A DNA stretch of 37,436 nt from Candidatus Methanoplasma porotermitis (GTDB lineage: Archaea > Thermoplasmatota > Thermoplasmata > Methanomassiliicoccales > Methanomethylophilaceae), in the NCBI GenBank assembly GCA_031290095.1, contig JAITOF010000067.1, positions 1 to 37,436 of the forward strand, written 5' to 3'. The notes below the pieces were generated by a model. It searched no databases. It had not been told where the DNA came from and saw nothing but the letters and a program-made list of their open reading frames with translations. Of the stretch, positions 7,451 through 16,199 are shown in pieces. Each line of letters starts with the position of its first letter. The first letter of the stretch is position 1. The translations under genes and the position numbers were made by a program.

Positions 7451-7862
7451 ATGGACGTAATCAAATCGGCCATATTTGTCACATGCGGGCGTGGCTTTGA
7501 TGAAATCATGTTTTACCTCAACTTCGACGCCGTTCCACGTTGTTCGAGGCGATTTTCCGGCACTGGGCCGAGCGTCGGCTGAAGCAACGGCGGAATTCGC
7601 CTTTCGACGCCTCGGAACAGGGCCGTCAGCATGATATGCGCCTGGCCGCATGGACGTCCGTGTTCTCTGTGTAGAACAGCATCCTCCAGGCGGCCGTATC
7701 ATAGGGGATGCACGGCATGACCTGCCAGGCGATGACGGTGTACGTGAACAACTACCTGGGCCGCACGAGACCCCCCCCCCCTCGACGATGCAGGGTGCCA
7801 CGTCCCACACTTCAGCGTGAGATTCATCCCCCTGCATGCCATGAGGTGGTCGGCCCGTCTAA
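7451..7862. other. Non-coding or decayed stretch
   Basis: No intact gene is seen. Frames are short and interrupted, and a run of about a dozen C lies near 7772-7783. The minus-strand ORF running from the thioesterase to 7837 changes to Arg/Pro/Ser-rich composition beyond 7450 and is not credible as coding. Confidence 0.5.
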
Positions 7863-8087
7863 TTCGGTTGGAATAAATACTCTGGTGTCATCGATTCAAA
7901 GGAAGTCGCAAAGGATATCACTGTAATCGGGCATAGGGGTGGCGGCGACATCGGACGTACGCCAAGAGTCTGGATCAACTTGATGATGCGATGCATGTTA
8001 TTGAGCAGGGACCCCGAAGGTAAATGGACGATAGAACATAAACTGGGCGTCTGCCCGCATGGTGTGAGGGAGGATGTGCGCACATGA
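7863..8087 (+). pseudogene. Open fragment without start, ends in ATGA overlap with DUF1016 remnant
   Basis: A plus-strand frame stays open for 74 codons after a TAA and ends in TGA at 8085-8087, sharing ATGA with the next start. The translation (with TPRVWINLMMRC and EHKLGVCPHG) has protein-like composition but no family is recognised. The overlap suggests it was the 3' end of a gene cotranscribed with the DUF1016 gene whose 5' part has been lost. It is absent from the ORF track because no start codon remains. Confidence 0.4.
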
Positions 8088-8290
8088 CTGACAAAGCGAT
8101 GGCTAAGATCCGTGAAGACGAGTTCGCAGAGGTCGTTTCAATAATCGACCGCGCCTGGGAAAACGCGTACAAGGCGGTCAACCACGAATTCATAACCCTG
8201 CATTGGAACATAGGAAGACTCGCAACGTGTTGCGAGTTTTTGAGTATCCGAAGCGTTTTTGCAAAACCCGCAATGCGTTGCAAGTTTTGA
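8084..8290 (+). pseudogene. Truncated DUF1016 (YhcG-type PDDEXK nuclease) N-terminal fragment
   Basis: Residues 1-45 match the start of DUF1016 N-terminal domains: EFAEVVSIIDRAWENAYKAVNHEFITLHWNIGRL. Full proteins run to roughly 300 or more residues with a C-terminal PDDEXK nuclease and often accompany type I restriction loci. Here homology stops exactly after WNIGRL at about 8217, where a 20-bp palindrome begins, and the frame ends 24 codons later. It is a remnant and not functional as a nuclease. The start overlaps an upstream fragment by ATGA. Confidence 0.7.
8218..8237. repeat. 20-bp palindrome at the DUF1016 breakpoint
   Basis: ACTCGCAAC-gt-GTTGCGAGT is a perfect 9-bp inverted repeat followed by a short T run. 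A related, less perfect copy (GCAATGCGTTGCAAGTTTT) follows at about 8270-8288. The palindrome starts where DUF1016 homology ends, so it may mark an insertion or deletion junction. Confidence 0.55.
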
Positions 8291-8908
8291 GGGAGGGTGG
8301 GATTTCAAACGGGAGCCGCGGTCCGATTATGACGATTGCCAAGGCTTCTTAATGTCAGACGATTCCCCCAATTGTAAAGCTGGAACGGCACGCATGCGCA
8401 AGACCCGTGACAGGTCGTGCAGCCGAGCGATAAATCGGTTACGCCCATGAACGCCGCCGCATGAGACGGCGAGAGGCGCGTCGTCAGCGTGGGCCTTGCA
8501 AGTTTTTACATGCTATGCACGTAGGAGTCGAACACGGCCGCTTCGTTAGATGGAATGATTCCATTCTGTCGTCAGCCCCCCCCCCCCGTCCTAGGGGGCC
8601 TCCTGCCGCGTGGCGGACGGCCTCTGCCCGTTATGACAGGCGCATCAGGGCAGGCGATCACTCTCCGACGCTCCTTCTGCCCGTGACATGCTCATTTCTC
8701 CCTGATGTCCAACCAAATGTCAAACCGGCAAAGACGGCTCGACTATAGCTGAAAAATCGGTTGTGGGGCGCAGGCTCCATTCGAGACCCCTGCATGCCGT
8801 GAAGCTGTTCAAAAAAAAAACGGCAATTTGGTCGAAAACCATGATTTCACCGAGCCACAGGTGCATATGATTTAACTATCAACGTCGATTAGGGGACAGG
8901 GGAAATAG
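8291..8908. other. Decayed intergenic stretch before the helicase gene
   Basis: No gene can be supported. The stretch holds a run of about eleven C near 8576-8587, an A run near 8811-8820 and short uninformative frames. Just before 8909, GATTTAAC (about 8869-8876) may be a TATA box, and AGGGGA lies 5-10 nt before the helicase ATG. Confidence 0.45.
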
Positions 8909-11900
8909 ATGGGATTAGAAGACGACCTCTTTACGGAATTGGCAGAGCTTAGGGAACAGATACGGAGCGACCGCACCCTGTCCAACGGCAGGATGCCCTT
9001 GGTGTGTCCGGATGACGCCCTTCGCGAGATGGCGCAACGCGTGCCCACGAAGGCGGAGGACTTCTCCGCCATAGCGGGCGTCGGTCAAAGGTTCGTCGAG
9101 CTTTACGGGGAGGAGTTCCTCGCCGTCACGAAGAAGTACGCCACGACCGCGGCCAAAGGGTCCAACATGGACAACGAACTGGCGCAGACCCTCCGCGAGC
9201 TCCAGAAGAAGCTGATAAACATAAGCAGGGGCAACCGCCTCCTGTTCCAGGCCAAGATATACAAGAAGAACGCGTTCGACCTGACGGCCATCCCTGGCTT
9301 GGACCTGATGGGCCTCCTTTTTGGAAAGAAGTCGTCCCTCAAGCTGTGCGATACCACGAAGAGTCCGGAAGACCTCCGTTTCTACAGGCATCTCAACGAG
9401 ATCATCAGGGAGGTCAACAGGGACCTCAGGGACAAGGGCCAGTACGACCTGTACATCGCATACCCCTTCGTGGAAGGCAGGCTTCCTGGCAACGAGGACT
9501 TCGATGTTCGCGCGCCGCTAGCCCTGTTCCCTGTGACGCTGGAGAAGGACGCGAAAAGCGTGGTGCTGAAATTGGACGACTCCAGAGATGCGGTCTACAA
9601 CAGCTCCTTGGTCCTCGCGTTCATAAAGTTCGGAGGCAAGAACCGCCCCCTTCCCAACAACGTCATCGACGACTACACCGCAGAGGACTTCGCCGTGAAC
9701 CTCGTCGCGTTCTACGAGGAGCAGGGATTCCCGCTGGAATGCTCCTACGGCCTCCCGGTGCCGTTCAGGGAATACAAGGCAGGAGAGTTCCCAAAGTACC
9801 TTCCCGGCGACCTTCACGTGGTGAACAACGTCATACTCGGGAAGTATCCAACGTACTCTAGCTACATACAGAAGGACTTCGACGAGCTGATCGCGGGAAG
9901 GGAGATCAACGCGATCCTCGAAGACCTCGTCAAGGACCTTAACAACGGAGACTTCTACTCCGAGGCGCCCGGCCCGCTGTCCCTCCCGGACCTGAGGAAG
10001 AAGGGGATGGAGGCGTCCGAGGTGGACATAACCTACATCAACTCCCTCAACAGCGCGCAGGAGAACGTCATCACGGCGGTCAACAAAAACGACGAGCTGG
10101 TCGTCCAAGGGCCCCCTGGGACAGGCAAGTCCCAGGTCATCACAGGGCTTATAACGTCTGCCGTGAACAGCGGGAAGACAGTGCTGATGGTGTCGGAGAA
10201 GAAGACGGCGCTGGACGTCGTCTACTCCAGGCTGGGAGGCCTTTCGAAATACTGCCTCATGATAGACGACGTCGGCAACAAGGAAAGCTTCTACCAGCAG
10301 CTGGGGCTCATGCTGGAGTCGGGGTCGCCGACCGCAGGCTCGGACTTGACCCCCATATCCGAGAGCATCGACCGCGACGTCTCCGTCCTTTCCAACATAG
10401 CGGACACGGTCTACCGCCCTGGCGAGTTCGGAATAGAGCCGTACAAGCTCTACTCCATGGACCGTTGGCTGGACCTCGAGGACAAGGTGCAGCTCGACAG
10501 ATACCAGCAGATCAAAGCATCCGTCACTTCAAGCGTGCTCTCGCTGAAGTACGACGAGGTCAAGGAGCTGCACCGCAAGTTCGGAGACAAGGTGCTTGTG
10601 AGCAACTTCGGCGAGTATTGCGACTGCGTCGACGCGGTGCCTTGGTTCCCCCTCGTGAAGCCCGACCTGTCGGAGTACAGCGTCGGAGAGATGAAGGCCA
10701 ACCTCGCGAGCATCGAGGCCGAGATGATAGAATGGCGGAGCAAGGGGTTCCTGTCGAAGCTGTTCTCCAAAGGCAAGGTCACGCGCGACGCCACGACGTT
10801 CCTCGACAAATATTTCAAATCATACAATGAACGCACGATCCAGACGGTGACGGACGATCCGGGCAGGATGGTCACGGACCTCGACAAGTACGAGACGTAC
10901 GCGTCGAAGGCAACCGTGTACGACAAGCTCACTGAGAACGAGAAGATATACGGCCGCGACGCCCTGAAGCTCGTCAAAGAGAACCGGTCCAAGTTCGAGG
11001 AGAGCAACGACCTGATATTCAGGTTCGTTCTGAACGACCACCTCCAGAGGTTCGACGCGACGAACAAGTCCGTCCTGCAGGAGATACAGGACTTCAACAG
11101 CATCGTGTCGGACATGGACCGCAAGATCCAAGAGAAGAAGAAGATCACCCGCGACAGGGTGGAGGAGATCCTACAGGAGAACCTCCGGTACATCACGGAG
11201 TCCAAGAGGCGCGGCGACATAGTCAGAATCATTGAGAACAAGAGGAAGTGGAGCCTCAACAAGTTCATAAACCGCTACAGCTACGAGCTGTTCAAAGGCG
11301 TGAAGATCTGGCTGCTGACCCCAGAGGTGGTGTCGGAGATAATGCCGCTCGAGATGGGGCTCTTCGACGTGCTGATATTCGACGAGGCGTCGCAGATGTA
11401 CGTCGAGAAAGGGATACCGTCGATATACCGCGCCAAGAAGGTCGTCGTGGCAGGGGACCACAAGCAGCTCCGCCCGTCCAGCCTGGGGTCCGGGCGCATG
11501 GAGTACGGGAGCGACGACGAGGACGACGAAGACTATGAGGACTCGGCCGTCCTCGAGGAGGAGAGCCTCCTCGACCTTGCGAGGTCGCGCTATGACAACA
11601 TCCTCCTGAACTTCCACTACCGCTCGAAGTACGAGGAGCTCATCGCATTCTCGAACTACGCCTTCTACGGCGGAAAGCTGTACGTGTCGCCGAACGTCCT
11701 GCAACCCGAGAGGCCGCCCATAGAGATGTACAACGTCGGGGGCCTCTGGAACAAGCGGTCTAACGACGCGGAGGCGCAAAAGGTCGTCGAGCTTCTGAAG
11801 GAGTTCTTCAAAACTCGGAAGGAGAACGAGACGGTGGGCATAATCACCTTCAACGTGTCCCAGAGGGACCTGATCAACGACATGATCGACGAGGAGTCGT

Positions 11901-12643
11901 TAAAAGACCTGGAGTTCGGGAAGGCCGTCAACAAGGAGATGAAGCGCTTCGACAACGGGGAGGACGTAGGGTTGTTCATAAAGAACATCGAGAGCGTCCA
12001 AGGGGACGAGCGCGACGTGATAGTGTTCTCCGTGGGATACGCGAAGAACAGCGAAGGGAAGCTGATGCAGAGGTTCGGATGGCTGAACAACAGAGGGGGC
12101 GAGAACCGCCTGAACGTGGCCATCAGCCGTGCCAAGAAGAAGATACACATCGTGTCCTCGTTCGATCCTGAAGAGCTGCAAGTGGAGAGCTCTAAGAACG
12201 ACGGCCCGAAGATACTGAAGAAGTACCTCCAATACGCGCAGGCGGTCAGCAACGGCCAGAAGGACCGGGCGGCAGGCATACTCCTGTCGTTCACGGACAA
12301 CAAGCAAAGGTCTGTCCAGCATATAACCGGGGACGCCCCGATCACCGAGAGAGTATACAACGCGCTGCTCCGCAAAGGGTACACCGTGGAGAAGAACGTC
12401 GGCATAGGCGGATACCGGATCGACCTGGCCATAAAGCAGGACGGGAAGTTCATCTTGGGGATAGAGTGCGACAGCAACATCTACGAGATGTCCGACTCCA
12501 CCAGAGAGAGGGACTACCACCGCCTGAAGTATCTGGAATCCAGAGGCTGGCATATTCACCGCGTATGGACTCCTGGCATGTGGAAGGACCCTCAGCGCGA
12601 AATCAACAACATAATCAAGGCGATCGAGCGCACCCAGGCCTGA
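8909..12643 (+). CDS. HRDC-DUF4011-SF1 helicase-REase (MTES_1575/Vsr-like) protein, Hhe-like defence candidate
   Basis: The 1244-residue protein has four parts. An HRDC-like domain comes first (about 1-75, ALREMAQRV and AIAGVGQRFVELYGEEFL). DUF4011 follows (about 90-280, LQKKLINISRGNRLLF). The UPF1-like SF1 helicase has Walker A GPPGTGKS at 401-408, DEAS at 825-828, GDHKQLRPS near 848, HYRS near 903 and NRLNVAISRAK near 1066. The C-terminal endonuclease-like domain (about 1145-1242) carries D1172 and E1186-C-D1188 in GIECDSNIY, then RERDYHRLKYLESRGW. DUF4011-helicase-Vsr proteins are the single gene of the Hhe antiphage system, so defence is inferred. The gene is intact, flanked upstream by decayed DNA, and overlaps dph6 by 29 bp. 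Confidence 0.87.
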   Translation: MGLEDDLFTELAELREQIRSDRTLSNGRMPLVCPDDALREMAQRVPTKAEDFSAIAGVGQRFVELYGEEFLAVTKKYATTAAKGSNMDNELAQTLRELQKKLINISRGNRLLFQAKIYKKNAFDLTAIPGLDLMGLLFGKKSSLKLCDTTKSPEDLRFYRHLNEIIREVNRDLRDKGQYDLYIAYPFVEGRLPGNEDFDVRAPLALFPVTLEKDAKSVVLKLDDSRDAVYNSSLVLAFIKFGGKNRPLPNNVIDDYTAEDFAVNLVAFYEEQGFPLECSYGLPVPFREYKAGEFPKYLPGDLHVVNNVILGKYPTYSSYIQKDFDELIAGREINAILEDLVKDLNNGDFYSEAPGPLSLPDLRKKGMEASEVDITYINSLNSAQENVITAVNKNDELVVQGPPGTGKSQVITGLITSAVNSGKTVLMVSEKKTALDVVYSRLGGLSKYCLMIDDVGNKESFYQQLGLMLESGSPTAGSDLTPISESIDRDVSVLSNIADTVYRPGEFGIEPYKLYSMDRWLDLEDKVQLDRYQQIKASVTSSVLSLKYDEVKELHRKFGDKVLVSNFGEYCDCVDAVPWFPLVKPDLSEYSVGEMKANLASIEAEMIEWRSKGFLSKLFSKGKVTRDATTFLDKYFKSYNERTIQTVTDDPGRMVTDLDKYETYASKATVYDKLTENEKIYGRDALKLVKENRSKFEESNDLIFRFVLNDHLQRFDATNKSVLQEIQDFNSIVSDMDRKIQEKKKITRDRVEEILQENLRYITESKRRGDIVRIIENKRKWSLNKFINRYSYELFKGVKIWLLTPEVVSEIMPLEMGLFDVLIFDEASQMYVEKGIPSIYRAKKVVVAGDHKQLRPSSLGSGRMEYGSDDEDDEDYEDSAVLEEESLLDLARSRYDNILLNFHYRSKYEELIAFSNYAFYGGKLYVSPNVLQPERPPIEMYNVGGLWNKRSNDAEAQKVVELLKEFFKTRKENETVGIITFNVSQRDLINDMIDEESLKDLEFGKAVNKEMKRFDNGEDVGLFIKNIESVQGDERDVIVFSVGYAKNSEGKLMQRFGWLNNRGGENRLNVAISRAKKKIHIVSSFDPEELQVESSKNDGPKILKKYLQYAQAVSNGQKDRAAGILLSFTDNKQRSVQHITGDAPITERVYNALLRKGYTVEKNVGIGGYRIDLAIKQDGKFILGIECDSNIYEMSDSTRERDYHRLKYLESRGWHIHRVWTPGMWKDPQREINNIIKAIERTQA

Positions 12644-13301
12644 GCCGTGCCTTGGTCACTCTGAGCGTGCAGCTGCTAGATCTAACGTCCCTGACTGACG
12701 AGACGATCTCCAGCGGGCGCGAATGCAACGGGGAGTCCAACGTGAGAGACTCGTACTCCCCGCCTTCCCCGATCACGCTTATGCCGTGCTTGGAGCGAAG
12801 GGCGCGCAGGCCGTTCCCGGCGTCCCGGCCTATGGGGCGGCCGAGCCACGACTCGTCCAGGCCTTCGGCGTAGCATCCGACAATAACGGCTTGTATTCCC
12901 GAGTCTATGATTTCTTCAAGGACTGCGTCTTGGTCCTTCCTCCACAGCGGGGCTATGAGCTTCAGGCCCAGGTCGCCGCATACCGCGTTCATCCTGTCCC
13001 ACTGGTAGTCTGACCAGACTGCGCCTGCGACGACGCCTTCCACGTCAAGCCCCGACAGGGCGTCCCGGAGGCAGGCCATGTCGCCCTCCTCCGTGCCGGA
13101 GCTGGAGGCTCTTACGAGTTCGATCCCCATGGACTCGGCCATGAGCGGCACGACGTCGAGGTTCGGGGTGTGGAATATCCACGATTCCTCATCGTCGGGG
13201 ACTATGTTGACGAGATACGGCACGTCATGCCCCATCTGCACGGCCAAATACATCGCCAACGTCGAGTCCTTCCCTCCGGAGTACAGTGCGGCGAGACGCA
13301 T
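12615..13301 (-). CDS. dph6: Diphthine--ammonia ligase (Dph6 / MJ0570 family)
   Basis: The 228-residue product is an adenine-nucleotide alpha-hydrolase-fold ATP-dependent ligase. It has the PP-loop YSGGKDST at residues 7-14, a VVAGAVWSDYQWDRM segment (about 90-104) and the family ending GEGGEYESLTLD (about 179-190). The enzyme converts diphthine to diphthamide on elongation factor 2 in the last step of that modification. The length is typical of archaeal members. A TATA box lies about 24 nt before the ATG, which suggests a leaderless transcript. Its 3' end overlaps the convergent helicase gene. Confidence 0.9.
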   Translation of the reverse strand: MRLAALYSGGKDSTLAMYLAVQMGHDVPYLVNIVPDDEESWIFHTPNLDVVPLMAESMGIELVRASSSGTEEGDMACLRDALSGLDVEGVVAGAVWSDYQWDRMNAVCGDLGLKLIAPLWRKDQDAVLEEIIDSGIQAVIVGCYAEGLDESWLGRPIGRDAGNGLRALRSKHGISVIGEGGEYESLTLDSPLHSRPLEIVSSVRDVRSSSCTLRVTKARLRPGCARSP

Positions 13302-13321
13302 GCTTCGCTATCCCTAGCGGA

Positions 13322-13331
13322 CGATATAATG
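13322..13331 (-). promoter_or_regulatory. TATA box of dph6
   Basis: The minus strand reads CATTATATCG, ending about 20 nt before the dph6 ATG. That spacing places the transcription start at or next to the start codon. Confidence 0.55.
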
Positions 13332-13604
13332 GTTGACACGACTCGCCCATGCGTAAGCTCTGGGCATGGCGACGACCCATACGTTAACGGATGCGGTGGA
13401 ATAGACTATGCTTTCCGCGACACGGGGCATCGCAGTCCAAGATGGAATAAAGTGGAGCCAAGCCTAACAAGTGAAACTCGCCCTCTTGCCTCCAAGTGTC
13501 ACATATGATGCTGATCTTTAAAGCTTTGTCGAACGACACAAAACACACCGCGGTTTGGTCCGAACCCCATATATCAATGTTATGATGGTCTTTGGAGGGA
13601 GACA
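13332..13604. other. Intergenic region upstream of the antitoxin gene
   Basis: No gene is seen. Near the right end CATATAT (about 13568-13574) may be a TATA box. GGAGGGA (about 13594-13600) is a strong ribosome-binding site 4-5 nt before the antitoxin ATG. Confidence 0.5.
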
Positions 13605-13790
13605 ATGGCAACAGACTCGTTCACTGACATGCTTGTGATAGACATGCCCGAGAAGGCGCGCCAGCTTGCGTCGGCGTTCGCCATCACTGAAAAAAGAGGC
13701 CACTCAAAACCCGACCCTGCAATCCTTAAGAGGCTGGCAGAGGACGAGGAATACTTCAGAAGTCTGAAGCATGAGCCTAAAGATAAGTAA
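13605..13790 (+). CDS. Small putative antitoxin of a GNAT-type toxin-antitoxin pair
   Basis: The 61-residue acidic/basic helical protein has no confidently recognised family. The segment KPDPAILKRLAEDEE resembles C-terminal toxin-wrapping tails of small antitoxins. Placement supports the call: the gene overlaps by 20 bp the start of a GNAT-like toxin relic, and a strong GGAGGGA precedes its ATG. In GNAT toxin pairs the antitoxin is the upstream small gene and usually autoregulates the operon. Since the partner is damaged, this may be an orphan antitoxin. Confidence 0.6.
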   Translation: MATDSFTDMLVIDMPEKARQLASAFAITEKRGHSKPDPAILKRLAEDEEYFRSLKHEPKDK

Positions 13791-14300
13791 GCTCCGTAGC
13801 ATCTCCGAAGTCCAAATCTGCGAAGACGTGGATGTTCTCCTCTCTACGTTTAAATGCGCCAAGAATCTGGACGACGAAAAATTCCTTTAGAGGACGGCAA
13901 TGCGCCACGAGTCTAAGGACACATCTCGCACATACATATGCAGTATACCGAGAACTCAAAAATAATCTGCTACTTCACGCTTGCCATAAAATGCATTTCT
14001 GTGGGCGTTCTGAAGGACATTGACCCAAAAACATTCGAGTCCATGAACGCAGACGGAGGTGTGGCGCAGGCATACCTAATAGGACAACTGGCAAGGGCCG
14101 ACGACTCTCCAAAGGGATTGGAAGGGATTATGTTCAACATTGCGATGGCAATATTGTCTAACACGAACGAAACCGTCGGATGTCACACCGTGCGTGTGGA
14201 TTGTGCGGACGAGCTGATAGGACACTGCACTAGAAACGGATTCGTCAACATAGGAAAGAGCCCCAAAAACAACTTGAATCGCATGGTTGCTGTGATTTAA
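13771..14300 (+). pseudogene. GNAT N-acetyltransferase toxin, broken by an in-frame TAG and a frameshift
   Basis: Starting at ATG 13771, the frame encodes a GNAT-toxin N-terminus (LRSISEV, FKCAKNLDDEKFL), then TAG at 13888-13890. It continues in the same frame as RTAMRHESKDTSRTY before shifting frame near 13933-13944 into QYTENSKIICYFTLAIKC. The last part has the acetyl-CoA loop region AYLIGQLARADD and the family ending (VDCADELIGHCTRNGF, LNRMVAVI). The pieces align without gaps, so the TAG replaces one residue. In a pyrrolysine organism that codon could be read through, but the frameshift still disrupts the gene unless it is a sequencing error. Such toxins acetylate aminoacyl-tRNA. Confidence 0.75.
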
Positions 14301-14367
14301 TCGTGATTTTCCTGAAATCCCATACGATAAACGATTATATCAGCGAACGGATAACGGGTCGATCGCA

Positions 14368-15087
14368 ATGGTTCCCCCTGAGTCGCCGAACCTCAAGAAA
14401 ATCGTGGCCGAAGCGGCCGTGAACCATTATGTCAAAGACGGCATGGCCGTCGGTCTTGGAACGGGATCTACCGCCGAATACGCCGTTAGAAGGGTCGGCG
14501 AGCTGGTCGCTTCCGGGTACGAGCTGACCTGCGTCGCGACTTCGCTGAGGACCGAGAAGCTGGCAGTGGAGGCTGGCGTGAAGGTGTCCGACCTCTCCGA
14601 CGTAGACCATTTGGACGTCACGATCGACGGAGCCGACGAGGTGGACCCGGACCTGCAGCTGATAAAGGGGCTGGGAGGGGCGTTGCTAAGGGAGAAGATC
14701 GTCGCCGCGGCCACTGTTAGGGAGATAATCATCGTTGACGAGTCCAAACTGGTCCAAAAACTCGGCACTAAGTCTCCTCTGCCGGTCGAAGTGATCCGGT
14801 TCGGGCACGCTAGGACGAAGTACGCCGTCGAGAGGCAGGGTTGCAAAGCGACCATCAGGGCCACAGACGGCAAGCCGTTCGTCACCGACGGCGGGAACTA
14901 CGTCTACGACTGCGCGTTCGAGTCCATAGAGAACCCTTTCTTTCTGGAATCCCGGCTGGACGTCATCCCCGGGGTGGTCGAGAACGGGCTGTTCCTGAAC
15001 ACAGCGTATGCGGTGCTGTCGGCAGACAGAGAAGGCATCGTCACCCGGATAGAGCGTGGCGGAGTCCGAGAAATCCTGAAGCCGTGA
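14368..15087 (+). CDS. rpiA: Ribose-5-phosphate isomerase A
   Basis: The 239-residue enzyme interconverts ribose 5-phosphate and ribulose 5-phosphate in archaeal pentose supply. All RpiA motifs are present: GLGTGSTAEYAV (about 29-40), DGADEVD (87-93), KGLGGALLREK (about 100-110) with the catalytic region, DESK near 124 and TDGGNYVYD near 173. The length is typical. A TATA-like ATTATATC ends about 30 nt before the ATG, so the leader is very short. It is followed 44 bp later by tyrS on the same strand. Nothing unusual is seen. Confidence 0.96.
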   Translation: MVPPESPNLKKIVAEAAVNHYVKDGMAVGLGTGSTAEYAVRRVGELVASGYELTCVATSLRTEKLAVEAGVKVSDLSDVDHLDVTIDGADEVDPDLQLIKGLGGALLREKIVAAATVREIIIVDESKLVQKLGTKSPLPVEVIRFGHARTKYAVERQGCKATIRATDGKPFVTDGGNYVYDCAFESIENPFFLESRLDVIPGVVENGLFLNTAYAVLSADREGIVTRIERGGVREILKP

Positions 15088-15131
15088 ACGAATCGTTTTA
15101 ATAAAGTCTGACGCATCGAGGGTCGATTCAA

Positions 15132-16199
15132 ATGGACCCTGCAGAGCGAATGGCGCTGGTCGTCAGGAACACGGCCGAGGTGGTGGACGAGAAGGAGCTC
15201 TTCGAGCTTCTAAGGACCAAAGACCGTCCGAGGGCATACATCGGATTCGAGCCGTCCGGGCTCGTCCATCTGGGATGGGCGCTGGTAGCCAACAAGATCA
15301 GGGACCTCTGCGACGCAGGGTTCGAGGTCATAGTGTTCTGGGCGGACTGGCATGCTTACATCAACGACAAGCTGGGCGGCGACTTGGAGAACATCCGCAC
15401 ATGCGCCAGATACATGGAAGACTGCTTCAAGGCGCTTGGAGTGCCGGAAGACAAGGCCAGGTTCGTGTACGCCAGCGAGATACTGGACGACATAGAGTAC
15501 TGGGGCAAGGTCATCAAAGTGGCCAAGGTCACGTCGCTTCAGAGGGTGAAGAGGGCGATGACCGTCCTGGGAAGGTCTGAGGACGAGGCGGAGGTGGACT
15601 CGTCCAAGCTCTTGTACCCGCTTTTGCAGGCCACGGACATATTCTGCATGGACGTGGACCTGGCGTACGCAGGCATGGACCAGAGGCGGGCGCACATGCT
15701 CGCCCGCGATGCCGCCGAGAAGCTGAAGTGGAAGAAGCCGATTGCTCTCCACACGCCGCTCATACCCGGGTTGAAGGGCGGGGACAGGATGAACCCTGCG
15801 GCGTTCAAGATGTCCAAGAGCGACCCAGGCGGGAGCATCAACATACACGATGACGACGAGGCCGTCCGTTCCAAGATGAAGAAGGCGTTCTGTCCTCCAG
15901 AAAAGGAGAAGGAGGAAGAGAACCCCGTCCTGATGTTGTGCAAGTATGTCATATTCCCCCGCATGGGGCGGATGGACATATCGAGGCCCGAGAAGTTTGG
16001 AGGGGACGTCTCGTTCGAGAGCTATGAGGAGCTTGTCGAGGCGTACTTCGGCGGGAAGCTCTTCCCTCTGGACCTGAAGAACGGTGCCTCTGAGTCGCTG
16101 ATAGCGATGCTCGTCCCCGTAAGGGAGTATTTCGACCGTCATCCCGAAAACTATGCGGCGATGAGGCAAGTGTTCGACGGGATGGAGAAGCTGCGCTGA
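15132..16199 (+). CDS. tyrS: Tyrosine--tRNA ligase
   Basis: The 355-residue class I aminoacyl-tRNA synthetase is of the archaeal/eukaryotic type. The HIGH-like signature is EPSGLVHLGW (about 39-48), the tyrosine-pocket segment YPLLQATDIF is near 162, and KMSKSDPGG is near 226. Archaeal-type TyrRS recognises C1-G72 in tRNA-Tyr, which agrees with the tRNA at the start of this window. A TATA-like GTTTTAATAAA (about 15094-15104) lies about 30 nt before the ATG, so it may have its own promoter. Its stop codon directly abuts the stop of the convergent DHH gene (TGATCA), with no intergenic base. Confidence 0.96.
   Translation: MDPAERMALVVRNTAEVVDEKELFELLRTKDRPRAYIGFEPSGLVHLGWALVANKIRDLCDAGFEVIVFWADWHAYINDKLGGDLENIRTCARYMEDCFKALGVPEDKARFVYASEILDDIEYWGKVIKVAKVTSLQRVKRAMTVLGRSEDEAEVDSSKLLYPLLQATDIFCMDVDLAYAGMDQRRAHMLARDAAEKLKWKKPIALHTPLIPGLKGGDRMNPAAFKMSKSDPGGSINIHDDDEAVRSKMKKAFCPPEKEKEEENPVLMLCKYVIFPRMGRMDISRPEKFGGDVSFESYEELVEAYFGGKLFPLDLKNGASESLIAMLVPVREYFDRHPENYAAMRQVFDGMEKLR

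Noticed and set aside
15210-16169. 319-residue minus-strand ORF opposite tyrS
   Set aside because: Shadow of TyrRS on the opposite strand in high-GC DNA; no recognisable motif.
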